From a virus: 64,000 nucleotides of DNA. The notes under the pieces were generated by a model, which had not been told where the DNA came from, did not search any database, and worked only from the letters and a program-made list of their open reading frames with translations. Both the position numbers and the translations under genes were made by a program. Of the stretch, positions 50,914 to 60,600 are shown piece after piece (position 1 is the stretch's first letter; the number at the start of each line of letters is the position of its first letter). The stretch is taken from positions 20,569 to 84,568 of IMG/VR virus record IMGVR_UViG_3300033146_000244. One strand, 5' to 3'.

Positions 50914-51942
50914 ATGGGGCTTATTAAGAAATATAGAGGGTTAAGATTGTTTAATAAGACTAGTGCAGTGTATAACGATGTACATGCACAATTAACTACT
51001 AGTAAGAGAGGGTTTGACAGAAGAGTTAATGTAGATTACATGGGAGAGCCTTCATATAGCGATGCTAAGAGGAGAACATTTGCAATATCACCTAAATCAG
51101 GGTTTGATTACTTTGAGTTCTGGTCTGGTGGTATTAGATATGAGAAGACTACTAAAGAGAGTTTAGCTTGTCCAGATGTTACTGGTACGTATTACTGGTA
51201 CTTTGATACTAGTGGTGACTTGCAAGTTGCTTTAAATGGTACTATCAGTGATAATACGTTTGTACTATCTGCTATATGTGGAATGGCTTACTACAATAAA
51301 GAAGCTGGTACATTTGAAGGAGCGGTAGATGAACAGCATGGAAACATTATGGACGGTGAGACACATCTGAATATGCACTTAACTAAGAAGTTTAGTTATG
51401 TTAGTGGTGGTGAGATAACAGGATTAGTAGATGGTGCTAGTGAATATGCAGGTATAAGTACAGGTACTCACATGGACGAAGACATACCAAATGTGAGTAT
51501 AGCAAGTATAAAGCACTCTTTTATGTACAGGTCTGGTGCTGGTGAGAGTACAGCTGGTTGGGTATTCACAACACCTGATAGTAATGTAGGGTATAAAGAT
51601 GGTGGTTCTAATGTAGTATTCAATGAATGGGACGGTAGTGCTTGGGTACTTACACAGAGTAGCTACTTAACTAACTACATTATATACTTGTTTGGTAAGA
51701 GTAACTTAGCTAAACATGCGTATGTGAAGGTTATAGGACAACAAGTGTATGTTAGTAGAGCTAATGCAAGAGCTGGTTTGCTTAATTCTTTAAAAGCAAT
51801 TAAACTACAAGGTTTTCCAAGTGCTGAGTTTGAGTGGCAGTGGGCGTATATATGTAAGAGAGATGGTACACTTGAAGATGATGGTAAGGGTAACCCATAC
51901 ATAGACTTAAGAGGTATTAAAATAGAGACATTAGATAATTAA
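50914..51942 (+). CDS. Putative virion fibre protein, 342 aa
   Basis: Beta-rich, Gly/Tyr-rich (DVTGTYYWYFDTSGDL, GWVFTTPDSNVGYKDG, GSAWVLTQSS). Ends with a compact C-terminal region (FPSAEFEWQWAYICKRDG). Resembles adaptors or fibre shafts of Bacteroidota phages. No domain recognised. Confidence 0.5.
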   Translation: MGLIKKYRGLRLFNKTSAVYNDVHAQLTTSKRGFDRRVNVDYMGEPSYSDAKRRTFAISPKSGFDYFEFWSGGIRYEKTTKESLACPDVTGTYYWYFDTSGDLQVALNGTISDNTFVLSAICGMAYYNKEAGTFEGAVDEQHGNIMDGETHLNMHLTKKFSYVSGGEITGLVDGASEYAGISTGTHMDEDIPNVSIASIKHSFMYRSGAGESTAGWVFTTPDSNVGYKDGGSNVVFNEWDGSAWVLTQSSYLTNYIIYLFGKSNLAKHAYVKVIGQQVYVSRANARAGLLNSLKAIKLQGFPSAEFEWQWAYICKRDGTLEDDGKGNPYIDLRGIKIETLDN

Positions 51943-51954
51943 CAGGTATAACAA

Positions 51955-52620
51955 ATGAGAGAATATGTATATGAGTTTGCTACTACGATGTTACCAATAC
52001 TACTTGGTCTAGGAGTGGCACTTGCTAACAGACTGTGGTTAAAGTATAAGACTACACGATTTAAACTTACTGAGCACCCTATGTTTTTGGACTTGCTTGT
52101 AAGTAAAAGAAACATACATAATTGGGTATGTGCAGATAATAGGCATGTGTTTATAGACGCGCTGTCTATAAAGTTTGATTGCTGGAGAGTAGAGGGTAAG
52201 AAGTTAGCTCAGAAGTTACAGAAAGGAAACTACTCTGATAAGCAGTTATCTAATATAATTACTGAATGGGCGTTTAGTGTAATAGAGATGTACACAGATA
52301 GGTGGAAAGAAGTCGGGATACCCGATGAAGTAATAGATAGAATTACAGCTGTACACGAGGAGAAGGTAGAACAGTTATTTGAAGAGATAGTTAAGATAAC
52401 GCAAGATAATGATATGTACCCATTTAAAATGCAGAAAGCGATAGCTGTGTTTGGGATACTTAGAGTGTTATTAGCTGATACTAAAAATGATTTCAATAGG
52501 TTAGTATATAGAGAATTTTATAATGGTGATTTCACTGGTGTAGTATATAAGGGGTTACCTATTAGTGACGTAGCTTATAAAAAGTATAAAGAGGGTATGA
52601 TTAATAAATCCAGTAAGTAA
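51955..52620 (+). CDS. Membrane-anchored protein within the structural cluster, 221 aa
   Basis: N-terminal hydrophobic helix (residues ~9-25, TMLPILLGLGVALANRL), then a helical, basic and acidic cytoplasmic-type domain. Single-pass topology is unusual among its structural neighbours; a holin or a membrane-acting injection protein would fit, but it may also be a virion protein with a hydrophobic end. Directly abuts the next gene (0-bp gap). Confidence 0.5.
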   Translation: MREYVYEFATTMLPILLGLGVALANRLWLKYKTTRFKLTEHPMFLDLLVSKRNIHNWVCADNRHVFIDALSIKFDCWRVEGKKLAQKLQKGNYSDKQLSNIITEWAFSVIEMYTDRWKEVGIPDEVIDRITAVHEEKVEQLFEEIVKITQDNDMYPFKMQKAIAVFGILRVLLADTKNDFNRLVYREFYNGDFTGVVYKGLPISDVAYKKYKEGMINKSSK

Positions 52621-53556
52621 ATGAGTAAGAGTATAAATATAGAACTGATACAGGACAAGTACACAAATTTTGTCCTGTATGACGGTTCTGATAGGTGTGA
52701 TAGCACAGTAGAGTGGGTAGAACCTAAAGATGTTACAGGCATTAGTGTTATATTTACTAGTGAATCAGATGCACTAGAAATAGACAGACATGTAGTTATT
52801 GATGACACACAGAGAGCTATAGTTCAAGGTACTGTAGATTTTTTAGGATTTGACTTTAGTGCATACTTAGCACATAGGAATATAGTAATTGAGCAGAACG
52901 GTGTGGTGTATGAGGTAGTTGTTACAGAGGATACAGCTAGCGCTAGTGATTTAGCTTCGTTGTTGCAGGCAGGTTTGGGAACTTCAATGGTAGTTACGGT
53001 TGAAGGAGATAAAATAAATATAAGGAGTACTTATTCCCCCAGTGTATATGGTGATAGAGCCCCCGATATTGAAGTACTAGGAGGCACACTACTTGAAATG
53101 ATTGGTATAGAAGTAGGTGTTTATCGTAGTAACTTCATTAATTGGGGTAGTACATTGCTAACAGCAGATGACTTGAGGTTTACTATCTATAAAGAGGACT
53201 TAAACTTCCCAGAGGGTATTCCGATAGGTAAGTGGGTAGTACAGACGATAGTATCGTATAATGATGGTACAACTTCAGTAGTAGTAGATGACTATGAAGA
53301 GTTCACTTACAAACAGATTGAACTTTACAGAGCTTCATATTTAGAAAATATTGCTAAGAAATTCAATGATTTTGACTTAATAGAACAACGTATGCAGACT
53401 TTAGATGAGTTAAGTATGAAATCCTTTATGACTTTTGATAGTGTCTATAAAGCAATGTTATCTGTAATTGAAGTGGGGAATAGTTTGCAAGTATCAAAAT
53501 TATTAGTATATTTGCAGAGCTATATAAAACTAAACAACATTACAAACGGTGAATAG
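52621..53556 (+). CDS. Structural protein, 311 aa
   Basis: Beta-rich N-terminal two thirds (NFVLYDGSDRCDSTVEW, TGISVIFTSESDALEID, VVTVEGDKINIRS) and a helical C-terminus (ENIAKKFNDFDLIEQRMQTL). Probably a tail or fibre base component. A 12-mer repeat copy (53036-53047, reverse) lies in it. Overlaps the next gene by 8 bp. Confidence 0.5.
   Translation: MSKSINIELIQDKYTNFVLYDGSDRCDSTVEWVEPKDVTGISVIFTSESDALEIDRHVVIDDTQRAIVQGTVDFLGFDFSAYLAHRNIVIEQNGVVYEVVVTEDTASASDLASLLQAGLGTSMVVTVEGDKINIRSTYSPSVYGDRAPDIEVLGGTLLEMIGIEVGVYRSNFINWGSTLLTADDLRFTIYKEDLNFPEGIPIGKWVVQTIVSYNDGTTSVVVDDYEEFTYKQIELYRASYLENIAKKFNDFDLIEQRMQTLDELSMKSFMTFDSVYKAMLSVIEVGNSLQVSKLLVYLQSYIKLNNITNGE
53036..53047 (-). repeat. Dispersed 12-mer copy 8 (ATACACTGGGGG, reverse)
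   Basis: 11/12 match, in a structural gene. Confidence 0.65.
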
Positions 53557-53824
53557 GAGTTTATGGTCTTTAAATTACCTTAAAAGTAATCTAGCTTATG
53601 ACTATGGTGTGTATATAGAGAGCTATATAGATAAGATGACTATTGGTATTATTGACGTTAAACAGAGGACACTGATATATTTACTTCAATCATATGCGGA
53701 GTTAATTAACTTGTGGGATATAGATAATCCGTCATATAACTTGTTAGACTCAGCTGGTATGGTAAGTATATTAAGTGCGGTAAATAGAATATTAAATACA
53801 AATTACGACTATGAGTTTATTTAA
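53549..53824 (+). CDS. Hypothetical protein, 91 aa (GTG start)
   Basis: GTG start 53549 overlapping the upstream stop (ATGGTGAATAG region). Helical, with a hydrophobic stretch (RTLIYLLQSYAELINLW). Overlaps the next gene by 14 bp. Likely a small structural or assembly factor. Confidence 0.5.
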   Translation: MNRSLWSLNYLKSNLAYDYGVYIESYIDKMTIGIIDVKQRTLIYLLQSYAELINLWDIDNPSYNLLDSAGMVSILSAVNRILNTNYDYEFI

Positions 53825-55250
53825 AGTAAGACCGTTCAACCGTGATATATCTAGTAAGAAGTTAAATAAGGAGTTAAACTTTCAGTTTGATAGAGGGTGG
53901 TCTCCAGTATTAGTTCCTTATATAGATGGTACTAGGGTTGTACTAAGAATAAGTGAGTGGGTAGGTGGAGAAGGTGAACCACCATTCGCTATACTAACTA
54001 ACTACTACTTGTCGCTTACTGGGTACACAACTATAGCCAGTGAGGCAGTAGATATAGCAGAAGGGTATCTAAGCAGTTCGTACAAAGATGATATAATAGA
54101 TGCGACTACAGTTACTACTGAGCTGCTGGAAGATGAAGGAGATGGGATAAGATACTTCCGTATGTCGTATGATGACTTAGAAGGTAACAGTACTACCCTA
54201 ACAGATGTAGCTCTACTGCAAACAAAAACAGGTGTGGAAACGGGGGTTAGTCTTGATGACACATTAGGAATTACACTGGGGGGAGTAAAGTATCTTGTGG
54301 GTGAAAAAGCTAAGTGGCTAGTTATAGAGGACTGGATGTTAGCTGAAAGAGCAATAGACAGAGCAGCATCTCAAAACAGTGTGTACCTAGCGATAGAAGC
54401 AGCAAAGGCTAAGTTTGATGTACCTATAATAGACTTAGATAGTGGTATCATAAGGGATGTAGAACACATGAACGATGTAACACAACTGAACCCTTATTAT
54501 GCTATGGTAGGTAGTGATGATAGAATAGGTGGTATATACACTCCTGTATGTACAGAGGGTGCGGCATGTAGCTGTTCTGCCGATGGTGGTTATTCAGAGA
54601 TGGGAGATACAAGGGGTATTACTGGTTGTGTTTGTACTCTTGGAGTAGAGGAAGTAAATGCAGTATGTAGAGTAACTGTTACAACAGTTGGTAATATAGG
54701 TGATACTTATACAGCTTCTGTAGATGGTGTTCCTACGATGTGGTACACAGTAGTAGCAGGTGATACTATTACAGATGTTTTACAGGGTATGATTAACAGT
54801 TTACCGTCAGTATGTGGTGGTGGTAGTCCGATATGCACAGTAGGTAATATAACTGCTAATAGTTTTGATTTGACGGCTGTAGGAGGATTAGGTAGTGAGC
54901 CTAATGCTTGGGTGAAGACTTTTATTGTTACAGGCACATCGGCAGGTTCGTTCACAACAGTTACGGCAGGTGTAGATTTTATACCTACTACATACAGAGG
55001 TGTTAAAGGGCACTTGATAGCTTATGATGGTAACTCATGGTACGACTTTGGTGGTGCTTTAACTGGTGTAAGTAGAACATCCACCACTGTTATAAATAAT
55101 ACTGTTGTTAATACAGGTATAAAACATTATATAGAAGTACTGGATGATGTAGTAGTTGATAACTACTACCAGTATATAGTATATGAAAGTCTCACGGTAG
55201 ATGGTGTGTTTACACTTGATGGTGATGCAGAGTTAGTAATAATAATGTAA
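53811..55250 (+). CDS. Structural protein with Cys-rich insert, 479 aa
   Basis: Long beta-rich protein. Residues ~240-290 carry an unusual cysteine cluster (CTEGAACSCSAD, GCVCTLG, AVCRVTV, VCGGGSPICTVG), likely a small disulfide or metal-stabilised domain. The remainder has repeated Thr/Val-rich strands typical of fibre or tip proteins. A 12-mer copy lies at 54271-54282. Confidence 0.5.
   Translation: MSLFKVRPFNRDISSKKLNKELNFQFDRGWSPVLVPYIDGTRVVLRISEWVGGEGEPPFAILTNYYLSLTGYTTIASEAVDIAEGYLSSSYKDDIIDATTVTTELLEDEGDGIRYFRMSYDDLEGNSTTLTDVALLQTKTGVETGVSLDDTLGITLGGVKYLVGEKAKWLVIEDWMLAERAIDRAASQNSVYLAIEAAKAKFDVPIIDLDSGIIRDVEHMNDVTQLNPYYAMVGSDDRIGGIYTPVCTEGAACSCSADGGYSEMGDTRGITGCVCTLGVEEVNAVCRVTVTTVGNIGDTYTASVDGVPTMWYTVVAGDTITDVLQGMINSLPSVCGGGSPICTVGNITANSFDLTAVGGLGSEPNAWVKTFIVTGTSAGSFTTVTAGVDFIPTTYRGVKGHLIAYDGNSWYDFGGALTGVSRTSTTVINNTVVNTGIKHYIEVLDDVVVDNYYQYIVYESLTVDGVFTLDGDAELVIIM
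54271..54282 (+). repeat. Dispersed 12-mer copy 9 (exact)
   Basis: Flank GGAA as in copy 6; 16 identical bases shared between them. Confidence 0.85.
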
Positions 55251-55260
55251 TTATGAACAA

Positions 55261-55788
55261 ATGGCAAAAATAATATTAAAGGGTTCTGGTGAGCCTACTA
55301 ACCCAGAAGCTGGGCAGTACGTGTGGTGGATAGATAGTAGTACAGGAGTTATGAAGTATAAAGATAGCGCAGGTGCTATAACTGAAGTAACTAGTGGAAC
55401 AGACGGAGCAACAGGTGCAACCGGTGCAGACGGAGCTGATGGAATAGACGGAGTAAATGGAATAGATGGGATAAATGGAGTTGATGGAGACAGTATGTTT
55501 GAAGAGACGGTGCCAGCTAGTGTTACTGTTGATAACCCTGTAACTATAAGTCAGAAAGTATCTACTGAAGTACTAGTACCATCGTTATTTCAAATAGGTG
55601 ATGATACTACTGATACAACTGGTTGGGGAGCTGACCAAATAGGTAGAATGAGAGTCCGTATAACTTATAATGCTAACGGTCTTGTAAATACTTTATCTAT
55701 GTGGTCTATGGGGAGTAACGGTAGCACATCTAGTTATGGGTGGCATACAGTATATACTGGTCAAGATAATCAACCACCAACAGAATAG
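55261..55788 (+). CDS. Fibre protein with collagen-like repeat
   Basis: 175 aa. The centre has about 11 uninterrupted Gly-x-y triplets (GTDGATGATGADGADGID onward), a collagen-like stalk, after a conserved phage tip segment (GEPTNPEAGQYVWWIDS). The C-terminal half is beta-rich. Collagen-like stalks in phage fibres give long thin rods. Hence a likely tail or capsid fibre. Confidence 0.7.
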   Translation: MAKIILKGSGEPTNPEAGQYVWWIDSSTGVMKYKDSAGAITEVTSGTDGATGATGADGADGIDGVNGIDGINGVDGDSMFEETVPASVTVDNPVTISQKVSTEVLVPSLFQIGDDTTDTTGWGADQIGRMRVRITYNANGLVNTLSMWSMGSNGSTSSYGWHTVYTGQDNQPPTE

Positions 55789-55791
55789 TAA

Positions 55792-56478
55792 ATGAAGTTA
55801 CCTAACATAATAGATGACTTGCTATTGATAATGACACATGCAAATACACCTCAAGCGCATAAAGTTAGGAAAGAGCAGATAAGGCAGTGGGTAAATAACC
55901 AAAGAGCTTTATGGCTAACTAACGAGTATAATAAAGGTAGGGAGGTTCGTAATAATGAAATGCAGATACTACACACTGTAGAATTAGAAGTTATTGATAG
56001 TAGTGAGTTATCTACTGTAATAGATAGTGAGACAAGGGTACTTAAATCAAAGTACCCTGTTCCACGTAATTTGCAATTGATGTTGAGAGATACTCTTATA
56101 AGTATTAGACCTCTTACGGTGATAGGGGAAAGGCTTAACTATGTAACAAGAGAGCAAGCTATATATAGTGGTAATGGTGTATTGAATGGTAAGTTCTTGT
56201 ACGCTTTTAAACATAATGACTATATATACGTGAAGTACGGAAAGCAAGCGGATAAGAGTGAGATTATTAAGAAAGTTAGTATAGAAGGTGTATTTGAAGA
56301 CCCTTTCACAGTAGATGTATTTAATAATACAGAGTATGCTATAATAGACGGTATAAATGAATACCCAGTTAGTATGCAGTTTGTGGAGTATATTAAAGGA
56401 CAAGTACTACAACAAGATTTTAATGCACTTATGCAAGTACCTAAAGATAATAAACCAAACGATGAGCAGGACAGTTGA
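55792..56478 (+). CDS. Hypothetical virion or assembly protein, 228 aa
   Basis: Helical beginning, then beta-rich (IYSGNGVLNGKFLYAFKHN) and a mixed C-terminus (EYPVSMQFVEYIKGQVLQ). No family recognised. It overlaps the next gene by 17 bp and sits in the connector cluster leading to the giant virion gene. Confidence 0.5.
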   Translation: MKLPNIIDDLLLIMTHANTPQAHKVRKEQIRQWVNNQRALWLTNEYNKGREVRNNEMQILHTVELEVIDSSELSTVIDSETRVLKSKYPVPRNLQLMLRDTLISIRPLTVIGERLNYVTREQAIYSGNGVLNGKFLYAFKHNDYIYVKYGKQADKSEIIKKVSIEGVFEDPFTVDVFNNTEYAIIDGINEYPVSMQFVEYIKGQVLQQDFNALMQVPKDNKPNDEQDS

Positions 56479-57055
56479 TGATTTAGATATAGGTATATCA
56501 AAAATGGGAGATACGTTCCGTAAGCGATATAATAAGATAGTAACACGTAAACAGCATTATGATATATTACGTGATATTAATAAGGTGCTAGCTGACCATA
56601 TAGTAGAAGGAAATAAATTGTACCTGCCCAAAGGGCTTGGTACAATCTATGTTACTAAATTCAGACCTAAGGATAGGTTTGTGACTGTAAATGGGAAGGT
56701 AATGGCTAAAGCAAATCAAGTAGACTTCGGTGCTACTAATAAGCTAAGAAGAGAGTTACAACCTACTTGGACTAATGCTGATTGGAAAAAGGTAGCTAAG
56801 GAGGACAGACCAATAATTATGTTAAATAATGACCACTCTGACGGATATAGATATACTATAACATGGGATAAGCATTATATAATGATACCAACCAGTAGGT
56901 ATTGGTCATTCAAGGGTGTACGTACTTTTACTAGGAGTTTAGCAAGTAGAATCAAAGGTAAAAATAAACCAACATACTATGAACAGAAGATTAGGATTGG
57001 ACGGACTGTTAGAGAGAGTAAAGAAGTTAGTTCCTCCAAGTTCGGAGATAAATAG
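56462..57055 (+). CDS. Hypothetical virion-connector protein, 197 aa
   Basis: Start ATG 56462 (MSRTVDDLDIG) overlapping the previous stop; the longer reading from 56357 is unlikely. Basic and beta-rich (KLYLPKGLGTIYVTKFR, YTITWDKHYIMIPTSR). Likely one of the ring or stopper proteins of the neck in crAss-like phages, by position only. Confidence 0.5.
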   Translation: MSRTVDDLDIGISKMGDTFRKRYNKIVTRKQHYDILRDINKVLADHIVEGNKLYLPKGLGTIYVTKFRPKDRFVTVNGKVMAKANQVDFGATNKLRRELQPTWTNADWKKVAKEDRPIIMLNNDHSDGYRYTITWDKHYIMIPTSRYWSFKGVRTFTRSLASRIKGKNKPTYYEQKIRIGRTVRESKEVSSSKFGDK

Positions 57056-57677
57056 AGAAGACGTTGTAGAGCTTGTTTGGGAAGTTATACAAAAGATAGG
57101 TAGTGAGGTAGGATACGTTACTACTAGAGAGATAGTACATATCAGTAACTATGTTGCTATATTACCTGCATGGTTAGTAGAAGTGCACAATGTTAGGTTA
57201 ATTGATTTCAGTAATGAGTTAGTTACAGACGATATACACACTGTGGACTTATCAAAGTCAATACCGTTTGTGGATATAAGTGGTAGAAGTAAGCAACCAA
57301 GTACCACTAATTACGAATTACAGTATAAGAAGGAGGATAAACAATTACGTACAAATGTACAGATAGGTAATATTATTGTAGATTGTAAGAGCATACCACT
57401 AGACGAGTATGCTGAGCCTACTATAGTAGAGGAACCTTATTATATAGATGCAGTTGTATGGTATGTAGTGAAGAATATGATGTGGAGAGCAATGATGAGA
57501 AATCCTGCTAAATATCAATCTATCTTCCAAGTAGCTGATAGAAATTCACAGTTCTATATGAGGGCAGCTAATGCTAAACAACATATAGGAACAGAGGATA
57601 GTTTAAGAGGTATGAGAAATAAGTACTTAAAATTGCTACCTGATTTACATAGTAGGCAAACTAATATATATCAATAG
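56979..57677 (+). CDS. Putative tail-ring/connector protein, 232 aa
   Basis: Starts MNRRLGLDGLLERVKKL (ATG 56979, 77 bp overlap; a TTG at 56997 is an alternative). Helical N-terminus, then beta (REIVHISNYVAILPAWLVEV) with a SKSIPFVDISGR turn, ending in a helix (YFMRAANAKQ-type). Probably a ring protein between portal and tail tube. Gap to the giant gene is 4 bp. Confidence 0.5.
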   Translation: MNRRLGLDGLLERVKKLVPPSSEINREDVVELVWEVIQKIGSEVGYVTTREIVHISNYVAILPAWLVEVHNVRLIDFSNELVTDDIHTVDLSKSIPFVDISGRSKQPSTTNYELQYKKEDKQLRTNVQIGNIIVDCKSIPLDEYAEPTIVEEPYYIDAVVWYVVKNMMWRAMMRNPAKYQSIFQVADRNSQFYMRAANAKQHIGTEDSLRGMRNKYLKLLPDLHSRQTNIYQ

Positions 57678-57681
57678 AGTA

Positions 57682-60600
57682 ATGCAACAACAAGCACAAA
57701 ACACATATATAGGTGGTATTAATAGAGATAAATCTAAACACTTGCCTAATAAGGATACAATGTGGAACAATGAGAACTTTAGGGTACTTACACAAGAAGG
57801 TGATAGTAGTTTGGCATTGGTTACTGTGAAGGGTAATAAAGAGATAAAGGATAATGGCGGAACGCCACTCAATACCGAAGTAGGCTTTAGTATAATCGGT
57901 CATGGGGTAATACGTAATGATGTTATATTGTTTGCTACCAGTGATGATGGTTCTGAAGGGGTACTACCCACTAAAAGTAGAATATACTTGTTTAAGTGGG
58001 ATAATGTTAATGATGTGTTTTATCCACGTATCAACTTATATGAAGATGACAACAATAGTGTTACGGGTACTCTATCAGAGGGATTGCAGTTACAGGCTAA
58101 GATAGACACTGTTACAAGATGGGAGACTAACTATATACAAAAGGTATATTGGACTGATGGTGTTAATAATATAAGGTACGTTAATATAAGTCCTGATATA
58201 GATAGTACTACTGGACTGCCAAAAGATGGTTCAAACGTATCTCATTACACACGTACACGTGGAATGGATATAGAGGACTTTGATATAGTGCAGAAAATGG
58301 AGTTACCTGAACCACTATTTGAAGGATACGCTAGTGGTGAGTTAAGAGCTGGTATGATACAATTTAGTTATAGGTTCTATAATTTGTATGGTGGAGAAAG
58401 TATGTTTGGTCAAGCTAGTAATCTAATACCCATATTTAAAGATAGTCATACAAATAATAGTATTAACATAAAGGGGTCTTTAGTAGATACTAACTGTAAG
58501 AAGACTGTTAAAGGTTCATTAGCGTTGTATGGTGCTAATTTAAAATTTGATAGAGTAGAGATAGTTTCTTTATGGTATCCTATTTTAAAAGGTGTTCCTA
58601 CTATTAATGTAATAGATATACAGAAGATAGCTGATACAGATGTAGCATACACTATAAACTTTGAGGATACGGGTACAGACTACTTAGATAGTATTAGTTT
58701 GGAGGAGTATAGAAATATAAAGAGTGACTATATAGCTAAGACATTTAATACAAAAGACGACAGAGTATTTTTAGGTAATATAAAAGAAAGGTACTTTGAT
58801 ATAGGAGTGTTTGATACAAGGGCTTATAGATTTAACAGTAGTGGTGATTGTGTAATATATGATAACGAGGGTACAGGCAAAGTTGTTACACCTGGTACTT
58901 ACGATACAGTACCAGAAGACCATGATTGTATAAATTGGTATAAGAATGATTTAACACATGATGAAGCTGTTAGATTAAACCCGGCACTAGATTACCAGTA
59001 TAAGTCAGATGGTGTGACTAGAGGTGGTAGTGGTCTTAATATAGATTATAGATTTGGGTTTAAAACTTTTCAGAAAGATAATGGTAATTCTAATATACAA
59101 GCAGGGTTTGACTATGATAAAGCGGATACAGAGTGGCAACTTGGTACTTATAAAGGATTTCAGCATGATGAGATATACAGATTTGGTATTGTGTTCTTTG
59201 ATAATAAGGGTAGGCAAAGTTTCGTTAGATGGATAGGTGATATAAGAATACCGAGACATGATGAGTATGCTGCTATGGAAGCGGTGTACCCTGTATTCAA
59301 TGTACATGGGGAGCTTCCTAAAAATAGTGATGGTACTGATGTAGAGTATCAGATAGTGTATGTTAAAAGAGAAGGTAAAGATAGAACTGTTATAGCCAAC
59401 GGTATATGTAGGAGTGTTGAAAGCGATATGACTGGTAATGGTGTCACTACACGGTACAGTATGTATGAAAACCCTACTTGCACTGGTAGTACGGCGACTG
59501 TGCCAGTAATAGCAACTAGGCCAGCTATAAATGCTACAGAGATGTTATTCTACTCACCTGAACTAGATTTTAATGATATAGACTTAAATGACACGTACAT
59601 ATCTTTTGTACTAAAAAGTGGTATTGATGTTAGAACGGTAGTCACAGAAGGTGAGGGGTTAGATGGTACTGAGAGGTTCTCAGGCGTTGTAAAGCTGGCT
59701 CCTGCTATAACACCGTTGAGTGTACCGTATAACTCAGTAAAGGTGCGATATACAAGAACAGTTGATTCAGAAGCGTACTTACTAGCAGCACACTCTAAGA
59801 TAATGGAGTTTGGTAAAGTTACTACGTTACCTGACAATGCACAGTTCTTTTCATACACTTCTGAGGGTAGAAGACTACCTAATGGGGTTAGAAGACCCTT
59901 AAGTGTTGTTACCGATGCTCTATTTTTAAAGACATCCTCTCCTATGACAGTTGTTGGGTCGTATGCGTCTATACGTAGAAAGATAAAAGGCTATGGTGGA
60001 GATACGTATGTGGATAGACAACAGAATACATATATACCAGCTGCTGGTTTGAATAGCTGGAACTGCGTGTACGGTGATACGTATATAGGGTGGCACAGTA
60101 GACAGTATAGTGGGATAGGGCAGCTGTATAACGATGATGGTGAACGTGGGGACATTATGACAACGTCTCGTGACATTAACAGCGATATTTGGGCAGGAGA
60201 AACATTTACAGAGAACAGTGGAAGTACTATAAATATGTTATTTAAAGTAGAAACCTCAGTAGTTTTACCTTTATCGTCTGGTGATGATTTGAATAGGAGA
60301 GTTAATGATGGTGATGCTAGACTATTGTGGATTGTTAATAATAGGAAAACTTTAACTGGTACTACAAAGGATACGTCTGATTGGCTAGCTGCTGATAATA
60401 GTGTAAAATATCTACATGAACTAGACTATGACGATGCACACATATATAATCCAGTATATAGCAAAGTACATGATGATAAGGTGTTCTTTCCAAAACCTTT
60501 GGACTGGCAGAAGCAGGTACACTTTGATACACGTATAAGATGGTCTAATCCTAAGATTAATGGAGAAGAGAGGGATAGTTGGTTAAAGTACTTAGCTAAT

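Noticed and set aside
39133-54282. The 12-mer explained by a conserved ITLG peptide motif
   Set aside because: The three in-frame sense copies are in unrelated proteins, others are in reverse orientation or another phase, and one is intergenic.
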